35,933 nt of DNA, taken from an uncultured Bulleidia sp. GTDB lineage: Bacteria > Bacillota_I > Bacilli_A > Erysipelotrichales > Erysipelotrichaceae. Under the pieces are notes generated by a model. It was not told where the DNA came from, did no database searches, and worked only from the letters and a program-made list of their open reading frames with translations. Shown here one piece after another: positions 24,826-32,821 of the stretch (positions are counted from its first letter, which is position 1; each line of letters begins with the position of its first letter). The stretch is taken from the NCBI GenBank assembly GCA_934725105.1, contig CAKVBD010000022.1, positions 1 through 35,933 of the forward strand, in the 5' to 3' direction. Made by a program: the position numbers and the translations under genes.

Positions 24826-26168
24826 TTTGGTTCCCTGATTTATCCACGATTGTTTCGGTTGGGGGAATTACAATCAAGTGGTATGCATTCACTTTAGTAT
24901 TGGGATGCATTGTTGGATATCTCTATTTGTCTCAGGCAATGAAGGCACATGGGTATAAACAGGCAGTTTCAGATGATCTTCTCGTACTGATTCTAGTGTG
25001 TGGTATTGTTGGTGGAAGAATTTTCTGGGTGCTTGAGAATATGAAAAATTATTCCATGTATGCCTGGTATGTATTTGCGATTGGTGATGGTGGAATCGAT
25101 ATCCTTGGTTCTTTACAGGCGATATCTCTTGTAATACTGCTTTATGGCAAGAAGCATCATCTTTCGTTCCGAAGAACGATGGATGTTGTTTGCACGGCAT
25201 TGTTATTGACAGTTACAATTGCGCGTGTTGGTAGAGCGTTGGAATTGCCTTCTGTGTGGTATTGCGTTGGAATTAATATCTTTGAATTCTTGATCATTTA
25301 TTGTGTGATGAGAACGTACTCTCCAATACGTAGAAGAGGCGATGCATTTGCGGTCATGTTTATGCTGACGGGATTTGATCGTCTTGTTGCGATGGCATTT
25401 CATTGGGATCCTTTAGCTGTTAGAAACTTTCCTTCCTGTATCGTTGTTGAAGTAATTGGTATTCTATTGTGGTCATATTCAAGATTCTTTGATAAGAGAA
25501 AACCAGTTGTTTTGTTTGATTTTGATGGAACAATCATGGATAGTGAACAGATGATCATTGGATGTTTTGCATACTTATTTCAAAAGTATGGAAATATCAA
25601 AGATTTCACAAAAGAAGTTCAGCAGGAAGTATTTGGTCCACCTCTAAGAGATGAGTTGAAAAAGTTATTTCCTGATCAGAATGCAGATGTATTGATGAAG
25701 GATTATACAGAATTCCAGAAATTTTTGCCTGGCAGACACTTAGTATCTACACTTCCACATGTGGAAGAAGTGTTGAAGGAATTGAAGAAAAAAGGATATG
25801 TTGTGGCAATTGTAACTTCTAGACTATCTGAATCTTGTGAGACTTGGGTAGAAGATCTGGAAATTGAACAATATATTGATCTTGTTGTTGGTACAGAACG
25901 CTATAGACATGCAAAACCAAAACCAGATGGCATCATTGAGACATGTGAAATGTTAAATGTTGGTCATGACAGTGTTGTGTATATTGGTGATAATGTATCT
26001 GATGTACAGGCTGGGAAGAATGCTGGTGTATATACTGTTGGTTTTATCACAAACGAAGAAAAACGTGAAAAAATCGAAGCAGAAAAGCCAAATGCAACGA
26101 TTTCTGATATTACAGAATTGTTGACTCTTCTGGATGCAAAGCATGCATGGAGTAATGATTTGATCTAA
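24822..26168 (+). CDS. Fusion: degenerate Lgt domain plus PpaX-like HAD phosphatase
   Basis: A 448-residue two-domain protein. Residues 1 to about 222 are hydrophobic and have the outline of Lgt, the prolipoprotein diacylglyceryl transferase (IKWYAFTLVLG at 18, GGRIFWV at 64, GDGGIDILGSL at 88, ARVGRALEL at 134). Two motifs are broken: the HGG-type His is Leu95, and the signature GRxGNFxN keeps Arg135 but has Arg138 for the Asn. Residues 228-440 are a complete HAD pyrophosphatase (PpaX-type): DFDGT at 233-237, TSR at 332, Lys in AKPKPD, and GDNVSD at 389-394. In Bacillus, hprK, lgt and ppaX are neighbours, so the fusion preserves that order. The N-terminus may be just a membrane anchor. Confidence 0.85.
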   Translation: MIWFPDLSTIVSVGGITIKWYAFTLVLGCIVGYLYLSQAMKAHGYKQAVSDDLLVLILVCGIVGGRIFWVLENMKNYSMYAWYVFAIGDGGIDILGSLQAISLVILLYGKKHHLSFRRTMDVVCTALLLTVTIARVGRALELPSVWYCVGINIFEFLIIYCVMRTYSPIRRRGDAFAVMFMLTGFDRLVAMAFHWDPLAVRNFPSCIVVEVIGILLWSYSRFFDKRKPVVLFDFDGTIMDSEQMIIGCFAYLFQKYGNIKDFTKEVQQEVFGPPLRDELKKLFPDQNADVLMKDYTEFQKFLPGRHLVSTLPHVEEVLKELKKKGYVVAIVTSRLSESCETWVEDLEIEQYIDLVVGTERYRHAKPKPDGIIETCEMLNVGHDSVVYIGDNVSDVQAGKNAGVYTVGFITNEEKREKIEAEKPNATISDITELLTLLDAKHAWSNDLI

Positions 26169-26170
26169 TC

Positions 26171-26202
26171 AAAAAAGCTCAGAATTGATTTCTGGGCTTT
26201 TT
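26171..26202. terminator. Bidirectional terminator, lgt-ppaX/nagB-like
   Basis: AAAAAGCTCAGAA and TTTCTGGGCTTTTT form a long stem with one G-T pair around a short loop, U-rich on both strands, between two convergent genes. Confidence 0.88.
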
Positions 26203-26207
26203 CGTAC

Positions 26208-26951
26208 TTAGTCTAATTTTTTAATTGGTCCTCTAAGATCTTCTTCACAGAGTAAGCTTGCGGCATCTTCATCTGCAATCACTGTGAAGTTAGGATGCAG
26301 ACGCAGGATCGTTGCTGGAAGTTCTTCACTGATTGGTTCTGTTAAGAATTTCTTGAAGATTTCTGCCTTGTGCTTACCATTTACAATCAACACTAAATGC
26401 TTAACTTTCATTAAAGAAGCTGGTCCCATAGTGATGGAATATGGGCGTGCTGTGTTATTTGGATAGTTTGGGTTTGCTTCGACTGTTACGTGTCTAGCAC
26501 GTGCATATGTCAAAGCATCCATTGGTGTACATCTTGGACAGTTGGAACAGAAATGGCCATCAAATCCAAGTCCAATCAGCATGACATCAATACCGCCGGC
26601 TTTTGCAATTTCTTCATCAAATGTTTCGTAGTTTTCCATGTTTGGACAATGAATCTTTTCATCAGGAATATTTGCATCTTTAAAGAATAATTCCTGCATT
26701 TCAGACCAGTTAGGACCAGGCTGACCTTTCTTTTCTCCAGCTTCTGGTGCTTCATCAAAAAGGTAGTAATCTACATCTTTGAATTGTGGCTTGTCTTTTA
26801 CATAAGGAACCATCATTTGATACATTGTCTTTGGGGATGACCCGGATGTAAGGGAAACGTTTACCTTCTTGTCTTGCATCATTGTGCCTAAAATGATCTG
26901 CATGGCACTTTCGCTCATTGCGTGTTCGTCTTTTTCAATAATGATTTTCAT
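26208..26951 (-). CDS. NagB-like sugar-phosphate isomerase with altered active site
   Basis: A 247-residue member of the glucosamine-6-phosphate deaminase/6-phosphogluconolactonase family. It has a phosphate-binding TSGSSPKTMY near residue 35, Asp66-Glu67 for the NagB Asp72 region, and GLGFDGH with Asp131 and His133. The next residues, FCSNCPRC, replace the usual IGFNEP, so the ring-opening Glu148 of NagB is Cys138 and a CxxCxxC cluster is created. It is therefore not a typical NagB, and activity is uncertain: a different sugar phosphate, a redox-controlled enzyme or a metal site are all possible. The start has AGGAGA and its own promoter. The longer frame to 27005 lacks a ribosome site. Confidence 0.82.
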   Translation of the reverse strand: MKIIIEKDEHAMSESAMQIILGTMMQDKKVNVSLTSGSSPKTMYQMMVPYVKDKPQFKDVDYYLFDEAPEAGEKKGQPGPNWSEMQELFFKDANIPDEKIHCPNMENYETFDEEIAKAGGIDVMLIGLGFDGHFCSNCPRCTPMDALTYARARHVTVEANPNYPNNTARPYSITMGPASLMKVKHLVLIVNGKHKAEIFKKFLTEPISEELPATILRLHPNFTVIADEDAASLLCEEDLRGPIKKLD

Positions 26952-26976
26952 TTGAATTTCTCCTATATCTGAATTA

Positions 26977-27005
26977 ACCATAGAAAATCTAAGTTGGAAT
27001 GTCAA
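26977..27005 (-). promoter_or_regulatory. Promoter of the NagB-like gene
   Basis: On the minus strand a consensus TTGACA (27000-27005) is followed by a 17-nt spacer and TATGGT (26977-26982). Confidence 0.75.
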
Positions 27006-27064
27006 TGGATAGTGAAAGAATTGGAATAATGTTTTATCATTATATAGAAAAAGGAGGATGTTTT

Positions 27065-27952
27065 ATGGAAAAAAGTGTTGCGGAAAAGAATAAAAGAGTC
27101 ATCTTGGTATCTGGAATGAGTGGCGCTGGAAAAAGTGTCGCAACGAGAAGTTTAGAAGATATGGGATATCATGTCATTGATAATTTTCCTGTACAATTGG
27201 TTTCATTGCTTGTGGATATGATTGAAACAAGTATTGATCCTCGCTATAGCTATATTGCATTATCAACTTCAGCACAGGATTTTCCAGCCTTTTTGAGACT
27301 TTTAAAGGGGCAGAATTTTGAAGTGCAGGTGTTATTTTTAGATGCGAATGATTCGGTACTCTTACATCGCTATAAGAGTACAAGAAGAACACATCCTCTT
27401 CTGTTAAGCAATACATGTAATACATTGGATGAAGCTATCTCAGTGGAAAGACAGATGTTTTCTAGAAATTTAAATAATTCCTTTATTACAATTGATACGT
27501 CTTTCTTGAGTGAAAAGGAATTTAAGAGAAAACTGGAATCTTATTTTTCTAAGGAGCAAGTACCTGTATTCTCCATTTCTTTTGAATCTTTTGGATATAA
27601 GTATGGTGTTCCAATGGATGCAGATCTTATGGTTGATGTACGTTTCTTGCCAAATCCATTCTGGGAAGTTTCTTTAAGACCATACAATGGAAATGATAAA
27701 TGTGTTTATGACTATGTTATGGAAAAACCCGAAACAAAAGAATTCCTGGAGAAGCTGACTTCTTTTATGGATTATGCATTAACACAATACGCAAATGAAG
27801 GAAAGAATCATTTTACAGTAGCTATTGGCTGTACAGGTGGTCAGCATAGATCTGTCAGCATTACAAACTGGCTGTATGATCATTACAGTAAGAAATATAG
27901 ATGCTATAAACAACATCGTGAAGAAAAGGAATGGCTTCGTGATGAAGAATAA
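27065..27952 (+). CDS. rapZ: RapZ/YvcJ nucleotide-binding protein
   Basis: A 295-residue RapZ-family protein. The Walker A motif is GMSGAGKSVA near residue 17, followed by the family's LEDMGYHVIDNFP. The C-terminal domain has FSISFESFGYKYGVP, DVRFLPNPFW and AIGCTGGQHRSV, which bind a small ligand. In E. coli RapZ controls glmS through small RNAs; in Bacillus the homologue YvcJ has GTPase activity and affects competence. AAGGAGG lies 8 nt before the ATG. It is the first gene of the conserved rapZ-yvcK-whiA operon and overlaps yvcK by 11 bp. Confidence 0.96.
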   Translation: MEKSVAEKNKRVILVSGMSGAGKSVATRSLEDMGYHVIDNFPVQLVSLLVDMIETSIDPRYSYIALSTSAQDFPAFLRLLKGQNFEVQVLFLDANDSVLLHRYKSTRRTHPLLLSNTCNTLDEAISVERQMFSRNLNNSFITIDTSFLSEKEFKRKLESYFSKEQVPVFSISFESFGYKYGVPMDADLMVDVRFLPNPFWEVSLRPYNGNDKCVYDYVMEKPETKEFLEKLTSFMDYALTQYANEGKNHFTVAIGCTGGQHRSVSITNWLYDHYSKKYRCYKQHREEKEWLRDEE

Positions 27953-28892
27953 AAAAGTTGTTGTGATTGGTGGTGGACATGGGCAGTCTACCATCTGTAA
28001 AGGAATTAAAAATATTGAAGGTATTGATATCAGTGCAATTGTAACGGTTGCGGATGATGGTGGTTCTACAGGGAGACTAAGAAAACAGTTTCATATTCCA
28101 GCGATGGGGGATATTCGTAATGTCATGATTGCATTGAGTGCAAATGATGATTTGATGACAGAATTGATGGAATATCGTTTTGATGATCCAAATGGGACAG
28201 AAGAAGATGTTGCGGGGCATAATCTAGGAAACTTGATTTTGACGGCATTAACACAAACTTGTGGATCATTTTTTGAAGCTGTTCAGAAAATTCAGAATAT
28301 TTTAAATGTTAAAGGAAAGATCATACCTGCGACTTCACAAGTCATTACATTATATGCACAGATGGAAGATGGTGTTGTTGTTAGAGGGGAAGCTAACATT
28401 CCTGATGTGAATAACCGTATTAAAAAAGTATTTTATGAAACGTTTGTTGTTGCGGAAAAGGAAGCAATTCATGCGATCAAAGAGGCAGATTTGATTATTT
28501 ATGGTATTGGTTCTGTCTATACAAGTATTTTGCCAAATGTTATTATTCCTGATATTCGTTCTGCTTTGCAGCAATCTCATGCAAAGAAAGTATATTTCTG
28601 TAATGCAATGAGTCAGCCAGGAGAAACGGATGGCTATAGTGTGGAAGATCATGTAGAAGCGTTAAAGAAGCATGGAGCACCTGTGGATGCAGTCGTGGTT
28701 GCTTCGGATCCAATTCCCCAGCAAAGCATTCAGGCATACCGTGCAGAGGGCAGTACGGTTGTGTCTGTTATGAAACCACAACATGAATATCAGATCATAG
28801 AAGAACCATTGTTGTATTTTGATGGACATTTGATTCGTCATGATCCTGAAAAAATCAAAACGGTTGTGGAAAAACTAGTGTCTGAGTTATAG
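27942..28892 (+). CDS. yvcK: YvcK, gluconeogenesis factor
   Basis: A 316-residue YvcK/MgfK protein of the CofD-like family. The N-terminal IGGGHGQST is followed by VTVADDGGSTGRLR and MGDIRNVMIAL, all characteristic. It binds UDP-sugars and is needed for growth on gluconeogenic carbon sources and for normal cell shape in Bacillus. It is not expected to have the CofD transferase activity. The ATG lies inside the end of rapZ; the upstream GAAGAAAAGGA stretch can serve as ribosome site. The GTG start of whiA follows 17 nt after the stop codon. Confidence 0.96.
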   Translation: MKNKKVVVIGGGHGQSTICKGIKNIEGIDISAIVTVADDGGSTGRLRKQFHIPAMGDIRNVMIALSANDDLMTELMEYRFDDPNGTEEDVAGHNLGNLILTALTQTCGSFFEAVQKIQNILNVKGKIIPATSQVITLYAQMEDGVVVRGEANIPDVNNRIKKVFYETFVVAEKEAIHAIKEADLIIYGIGSVYTSILPNVIIPDIRSALQQSHAKKVYFCNAMSQPGETDGYSVEDHVEALKKHGAPVDAVVVASDPIPQQSIQAYRAEGSTVVSVMKPQHEYQIIEEPLLYFDGHLIRHDPEKIKTVVEKLVSEL

Positions 28893-28909
28893 GAAGAGAG
28901 TTATAGAGA

Positions 28910-29851
28910 GTGTCATTTTCATCAATTGTTAAACAAGAAGTTTCACAGAAAATCATGGAAGGTAACGATGCGAGAGCAGAGTTATCTGCTTTAATACAGA
29001 TGTGTTCATCATTATCTTTTTCTAATCGAGGGATGACGATTTTAGTAACTGTTGAAAATGCGGCAGTTGCTAGAGTGATCTATCGCATGGTAAAAGAGAG
29101 ATACAATAGTGAAATTGAATTGTTTGTTAAGAAGAAAATGAACTTGAAGAAGAATCGTATTTATGGATTGCGTATTCTTTCTGCAGCACCAGTAATCTTG
29201 ACGGATCTTGGTATCTACAGTGCTAGAGGATTGTTAGAAAAACCATTACAGAAAATCGTTGCTTCAGATAATAATGCACGTGCATATCTTGTTGGCGCAT
29301 TTTTGGCTGGTGGTTCTATCAATCCGCCAGAAAAAACAAATTATCATTTAGAAATCACTGCCGCAAATGAAGAACATGCGTCCTTTATTCAAGAAGTGAT
29401 GAATCGTTTTTATTTGAATGCAAAAGTGATTGAAAGAAGAAATAAATTTGTTGTTTATATTAAAGCAGCTGAAAAAATAGCGGATTTCTTGAGAATCATT
29501 GAAGCGGAACAGGCATTGTTCAGTTTTGAAAATATTCGTATTGAAAGAGATCTCGCAAATAATATTCAGCGATTGAATAATATTGATGTTGCGAATGAAA
29601 TGAAAGCACAATCTGCAGCCGCAAAGCAGCTGGGGGATATTCGAAAAATTGAACAGATGGGCAAGTATGATACATTGGATCAGAAGTTGAAAGATGTCAT
29701 TGAAATTCGAAAAGAATATCCAGAAGCGTCATTAAATGAACTGTGCAATTATTTAGCTGAAAAAACAAAAAAATCAGTTTCAAAATCGGGCATTCGTCAT
29801 CGCTTTGTAAAGATTCATGATATTGCTGCAGATGGTGAAGAAGATGCGTAA
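28910..29851 (+). CDS. whiA: WhiA, sporulation-type DNA-binding regulator
   Basis: A 313-residue WhiA. It has an N-terminal LAGLIDADG-like domain (SALIQMCSSL and AYLVGAFLAGGSINPP, lacking nuclease acids) and a C-terminal helix-turn-helix (LNELCNYLAEKTKKSVSKSGIRHRF). In Bacillus it affects cell division and nucleoid organisation; in actinobacteria it controls sporulation. The start is GTG with AGGAAGAGAG upstream, the only confident GTG start in the window. It overlaps the next small gene by 8 bp. Confidence 0.96.
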   Translation: MSFSSIVKQEVSQKIMEGNDARAELSALIQMCSSLSFSNRGMTILVTVENAAVARVIYRMVKERYNSEIELFVKKKMNLKKNRIYGLRILSAAPVILTDLGIYSARGLLEKPLQKIVASDNNARAYLVGAFLAGGSINPPEKTNYHLEITAANEEHASFIQEVMNRFYLNAKVIERRNKFVVYIKAAEKIADFLRIIEAEQALFSFENIRIERDLANNIQRLNNIDVANEMKAQSAAAKQLGDIRKIEQMGKYDTLDQKLKDVIEIRKEYPEASLNELCNYLAEKTKKSVSKSGIRHRFVKIHDIAADGEEDA

Positions 29852-30035
29852 GAAAGATATGTATGTTGTTGGAATAGATGTACTCATTGTACTTGTTCTT
29901 ATTTTATGGAAAAAAGAATTGTGGATGTTTTTTGTGGTTCTTGGTGTGATGAGCGTAATGAGTTATTATAGAACAATGCATTTGATACAAAATACACAGG
30001 GAAAGGATGATAACAATCATGATCAAAAGAGCTGA
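29844..30035 (+). CDS. Tiny membrane protein between whiA and GNAT gene
   Basis: A 63-residue protein with two closely spaced hydrophobic stretches (MYVVGIDVLIVLVLILW and MFFVVLGVMSVMSYY), a short charged turn (KKEL) and a polar, Asp/Asn/Gln-rich tail. It overlaps whiA by 8 bp and the acetyltransferase gene by 17 bp, with GGTGAAGAAG as its ribosome site, so it is embedded in the operon and probably expressed. I do not recognise the family. A membrane hairpin with both ends inside is the likely topology. Confidence 0.6.
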   Translation: MRKKDMYVVGIDVLIVLVLILWKKELWMFFVVLGVMSVMSYYRTMHLIQNTQGKDDNNHDQKS

Positions 30036-30933
30036 AAGAGAAAATATAGATGAAATAAAAAGATTGTGGAAAGTCTGCTTTCCTGATGTGGATGAAAGAT
30101 ATCAAGACTTTTTCTTTAAGAATGTAGTTAGACCGGAAGATTGCTATATTAAGGTTTTAGAAGGGAAAATCGTTGCGACGTTAGTTCGTAATAAACATGC
30201 ATTGATGTTTAATTCTCGTGTACTGCAGGCGAGTATGATCATGGGTGTTGCCGTACATCCAGACTATCGTCATAGAGGATATATGCATGAAATGATGGAT
30301 ATCATTGTGGATGCGTGTGAACATAGTGAATTATTGACACTAATCCAAACAGAAAAACCAGAAATGTATGAACCATTTGGCTTCCGCACAATCTACAATC
30401 GAACACAATTCCAGATTCAAAGAAAAGACGTCACAAGAATTACTAATTTTGGCTGTGCATATGATCCAGCACCATTAGATCTATTGAAAGTGTATTCTGC
30501 ATTTATTAAGCGTTTCAATGGATTCTATGCTAGAGATCTGGGATATTTTGTCAATTATAAGAAAGAAATTAAAGCAGTTGGTGGAAAGATCGTTGCATAT
30601 TATAACGGAAAAGATCAAATTCAAGGATATGCAGCTATGATTCCTGATGGAGAACAGTTAAAGGTGCAGGAAATGATTTATCTTGACTCCATGTCATTGG
30701 TTAAATTGTGTAATGCGGCATTACAGGAAAGAAAGATTGTGAATTTGTATGTATCAGAAGCAGAAGATCTTTCAAAAGTATTCCCTGAAGCGTTGAAAAA
30801 ATCTTATCCATCTACAATGGTTCGCTTGAATGATCCTAAGTTATTTACGAAGCTGTTTCGAAAGAAAATAGATACGATTGAAGAGGCTTTTGCGATATCT
30901 CATAGACCATTAAATTTGAATGAATTTTATTGA
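30019..30933 (+). CDS. GNAT-family N-acetyltransferase (Eis-like)
   Basis: A 304-residue protein with an N-terminal GNAT domain. The acetyl-CoA loop is MGVAVHPDYRHRGYMHEMM, followed by a strand and helix with EKPEMYEPFGF. The remainder, about 150 residues, resembles the second half of Eis-type acetyltransferases. The acceptor (amine, aminoglycoside, protein) is unknown. I start at the second ATG (30019), 11 nt after AAAGGA; the ATG at 30007 is too close to that site. It is the last gene of the rapZ operon and is followed by a terminator. The family is usual but not universal in this position. Confidence 0.85.
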   Translation: MIKRAERENIDEIKRLWKVCFPDVDERYQDFFFKNVVRPEDCYIKVLEGKIVATLVRNKHALMFNSRVLQASMIMGVAVHPDYRHRGYMHEMMDIIVDACEHSELLTLIQTEKPEMYEPFGFRTIYNRTQFQIQRKDVTRITNFGCAYDPAPLDLLKVYSAFIKRFNGFYARDLGYFVNYKKEIKAVGGKIVAYYNGKDQIQGYAAMIPDGEQLKVQEMIYLDSMSLVKLCNAALQERKIVNLYVSEAEDLSKVFPEALKKSYPSTMVRLNDPKLFTKLFRKKIDTIEEAFAISHRPLNLNEFY

Positions 30934-30938
30934 TTGTG

Positions 30939-30968
30939 TACCACGTGTTAATGACATGTGGTATTTTT
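30939..30968 (+). terminator. Terminator of the rapZ-yvcK-whiA operon
   Basis: TACCACGTGT pairs with ACATGTGGTA (one mismatch-like wobble) around TAATG, then TTTTT. Confidence 0.85.
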
Positions 30969-31030
30969 CATGGTATTTGCAACAGAATGAATGAATTGTT
31001 GAAAAATGAAACAAATCAAATAATTCACAA

Positions 31031-31059
31031 TTGACGATATTCATTCTAAATTCTATAAT
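31031..31059 (+). promoter_or_regulatory. gapA promoter
   Basis: TTGACG (31031-31036), a 17-nt spacer and a perfect TATAAT (31054-31059): the strongest promoter in the window, as expected for a glycolytic gene. Confidence 0.9.
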
Positions 31060-31093
31060 TTAATAGCAACAAAAGGAGGTCTTTTAAGACAAT

Positions 31094-32125
31094 ATGACAG
31101 ATGTAAGAGTTGCTATTAATGGTTTTGGCCGTATCGGCCGTCTTGCTTTCAGACAGATGTTTGATGCTGAAGGATATGAAGTAGTTGCTATCAACGATTT
31201 AACAACACCTCATATGCTTGCTCACCTTCTAAAGTATGACTCATCTCAGGGTCGTTACGTTGAACTCGGTCACGAAGATGATGTTACTGCTGATGATGAA
31301 GCAGGTACAATCACAGTTAAGGGTAAGACAATTAAGATTTACAAGGAACCAGATGCAAATAACTGCCCATGGGGCGATCTAGATGTTGATGTAGTTCTTG
31401 AATGTTCAGGTTTCTACACATCCAAGGCTAAGGCTCAGGCTCACATCAATGCTGGTGCTAAGAAGGTTGTTATTTCTGCTCCTGCAGGAAATGATCTTCC
31501 AACAATCGTTTACAATGTAAACCACGAAACATTAACACCAGAAGACAAGATCATCTCTGCTGCTTCTTGTACAACAAACTGCTTAGCTCCTATGGCTAAG
31601 GCTCTTAACGAATTAGCACCAATCGAATCTGGTATCATGTGCACAATCCATGCATACACAGGCGATCAGATGATTCTTGATGGTCCACAGAGAAAGGGCG
31701 ATCTAAGAAGATCTAGAGCTGGTGCAGTTAACATCGTTCCTAACTCAACAGGTGCTGCAAAGGCTATCGGTCTTGTAATTCCTGAATTGAACGGTAAGTT
31801 AATCGGTGCTGCTCAGCGTGTACCTACTCCTACAGGTTCTACAACATTATTATTCGCAGTTGTAGATAAGGCTGTAACAGTTGACGAAGTTAACGCTGCT
31901 ATGAAGGCTGCTGCTACTGAATCATTCGGTTACAACACAGACCAGATCGTATCTAGCGATATCGTAGGTATGAGATTCGGTTCATTGTTCGATGCTACAC
32001 AGACAATGGTTTCCCCATTAGCTGATGGCAAGACACAGGTTGAAGTAGTTTCTTGGTATGACAATGAGAACTCTTATACTTCTCAGATGGTTCGTACAAT
32101 CAAGTACTTCGCTAACGTTAAGTAA
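31094..32125 (+). CDS. gapA: Glyceraldehyde-3-phosphate dehydrogenase
   Basis: A 343-residue NAD-dependent GAPDH of glycolysis. The N-terminus has NGFGRIGRLAFRQMF for NAD binding, the catalytic Cys is in SAASCTTNCLAP, and the C-terminal SWYDNENSYTSQMV is typical. Codon choice is strongly biased (AAG for Lys, TTA/CTT for Leu), unlike most neighbours, and fits very high expression. The ribosome site AAAGGAGG lies 13-15 nt before the ATG, longer than usual; GTCTT and AAGAC in between can form a small hairpin that would shorten the effective distance. It is monocistronic; pgk and tpi do not follow. Confidence 0.98.
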   Translation: MTDVRVAINGFGRIGRLAFRQMFDAEGYEVVAINDLTTPHMLAHLLKYDSSQGRYVELGHEDDVTADDEAGTITVKGKTIKIYKEPDANNCPWGDLDVDVVLECSGFYTSKAKAQAHINAGAKKVVISAPAGNDLPTIVYNVNHETLTPEDKIISAASCTTNCLAPMAKALNELAPIESGIMCTIHAYTGDQMILDGPQRKGDLRRSRAGAVNIVPNSTGAAKAIGLVIPELNGKLIGAAQRVPTPTGSTTLLFAVVDKAVTVDEVNAAMKAAATESFGYNTDQIVSSDIVGMRFGSLFDATQTMVSPLADGKTQVEVVSWYDNENSYTSQMVRTIKYFANVK

Positions 32126-32148
32126 TTAACAATTAAGCAACCAAAATT

Positions 32149-32178
32149 AGATGGTAGAGAAATCTGCCATCTTTTCTT
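32149..32178 (+). terminator. gapA terminator
   Basis: AGATGGTAGA pairs with TCTGCCATCT around a GAAA loop (one T-G pair), then TTTTC. Confidence 0.88.
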
Positions 32179-32317
32179 ATGCCTGGATAACAAAAAACAC
32201 ACATCCATAGATGCGTGCAGTATTGACCCTCAACAATATAATTATACAGAAAATAATTTGCGAATAATAGACTATTCTTTTGGAAAATCCATTGTATATT
32301 ATAAGTACAAACAAAGA

Positions 32318-32329
32318 AGAAGTACTTCT
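32318..32329. promoter_or_regulatory. 12-bp palindrome before unit 1
   Basis: AGAAGTACTTCT is a perfect palindrome just downstream of the presumed start of transcription and 8 nt before the first Shine-Dalgarno. It could be an operator, or a small hairpin in the place taken by the long hairpins before units 2 and 3. Confidence 0.4.
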
Positions 32330-32351
32330 CATTCAAAGGAGGTCATATCAT

Positions 32352-32375
32352 ATGAGAGGACCAGGTATTCATTAA
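32352..32375 (+). CDS. Mini-ORF 1, heptapeptide MRGPGIH
   Basis: ATG AGA GGA CCA GGT ATT CAT TAA, with AAAGGAGG 9-10 nt upstream. The hairpin GTAGCT/AGCTAC starts 3 nt after the stop codon. GGTC in the Shine-Dalgarno region can pair with GACC in codons 3-4, so initiation could be self-limited. Coding is inferred from the conserved start, stop and conservative changes between units; there is no homologue to cite. Confidence 0.55.
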   Translation: MRGPGIH

Positions 32376-32499
32376 GAGTAGCTGAAAAAGCTACACAATA
32401 AGAGATTTCATCTAAACAAGATGTGAAAAATCTTAGAGTAAGATGATAATAAAGATGAAATAAAAATGAAGACATTAGTCTTTAAACATCTGCTGATAA

Positions 32500-32562
32500 A
32501 CATTGGTGTGAGGGGTACATAGAACAATTGAAAAATTGTTTATGTGAATCACATACCAACGT
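32500..32562 (+). repeat. Long hairpin before mini-ORF 2 (copy 1)
   Basis: An outer stem TTGGT/ACCAA with GTG/CAC encloses GAGGGGT and an inner stem ACATA-g-AACAATT closed by a GAAA loop with AATTGTT-TATGT. It ends a few nt before the next Shine-Dalgarno and has no U-tail, so it is not a terminator. Confidence 0.75.
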
Positions 32563-32580
32563 AGAAGGAGGTCATAATAT

Positions 32581-32604
32581 ATGAAAGGACCAGGAATTTA
32601 TTGA
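32581..32604 (+). CDS. Mini-ORF 2, heptapeptide MKGPGIY
   Basis: ATG AAA GGA CCA GGA ATT TAT TGA, with AGAAGGAGG about 9 nt upstream. Against mini-ORF 1 it has four substitutions: Arg to Lys, a silent Gly change, His to Tyr, and TAA to TGA. All keep an eight-codon frame. The 45 nt after the stop codon are identical to unit 1. Confidence 0.55.
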   Translation: MKGPGIY

Positions 32605-32737
32605 GAGTAGCTGAAAAAGCTACACAATAAGAGATTTCATCTAAACAAGAAATTATACATTCTTAGAGTAAGAATATAATTAGAGATGAAATTATTGCCA
32701 ACACATCCGACTTATCTCAAGATATATGTGCTTACAA

Positions 32738-32800
32738 ACATTGATGTGAGGGGTACATAGAACAATTAAAAAAATTGTTTATGTGAATCACATATCAACG
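32738..32800 (+). repeat. Long hairpin before mini-ORF 3 (copy 2)
   Basis: The same hairpin as at 32500-32562, with outer stem TTGAT/ATCAA. The G-C pair of copy 1 (32506/32556) is A-T here (32744/32795), a compensatory change. The loop is five A residues. Confidence 0.75.
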
Positions 32801-32821
32801 TACAAGGAGGTCATATCATAT

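Noticed and set aside
32466..32522. 18-codon ORF starting MKTLVFKH inside unit 1
   Set aside because: It has no ribosome site, and unit 2 has no ATG or matching frame at the same place, so it is not conserved between units.
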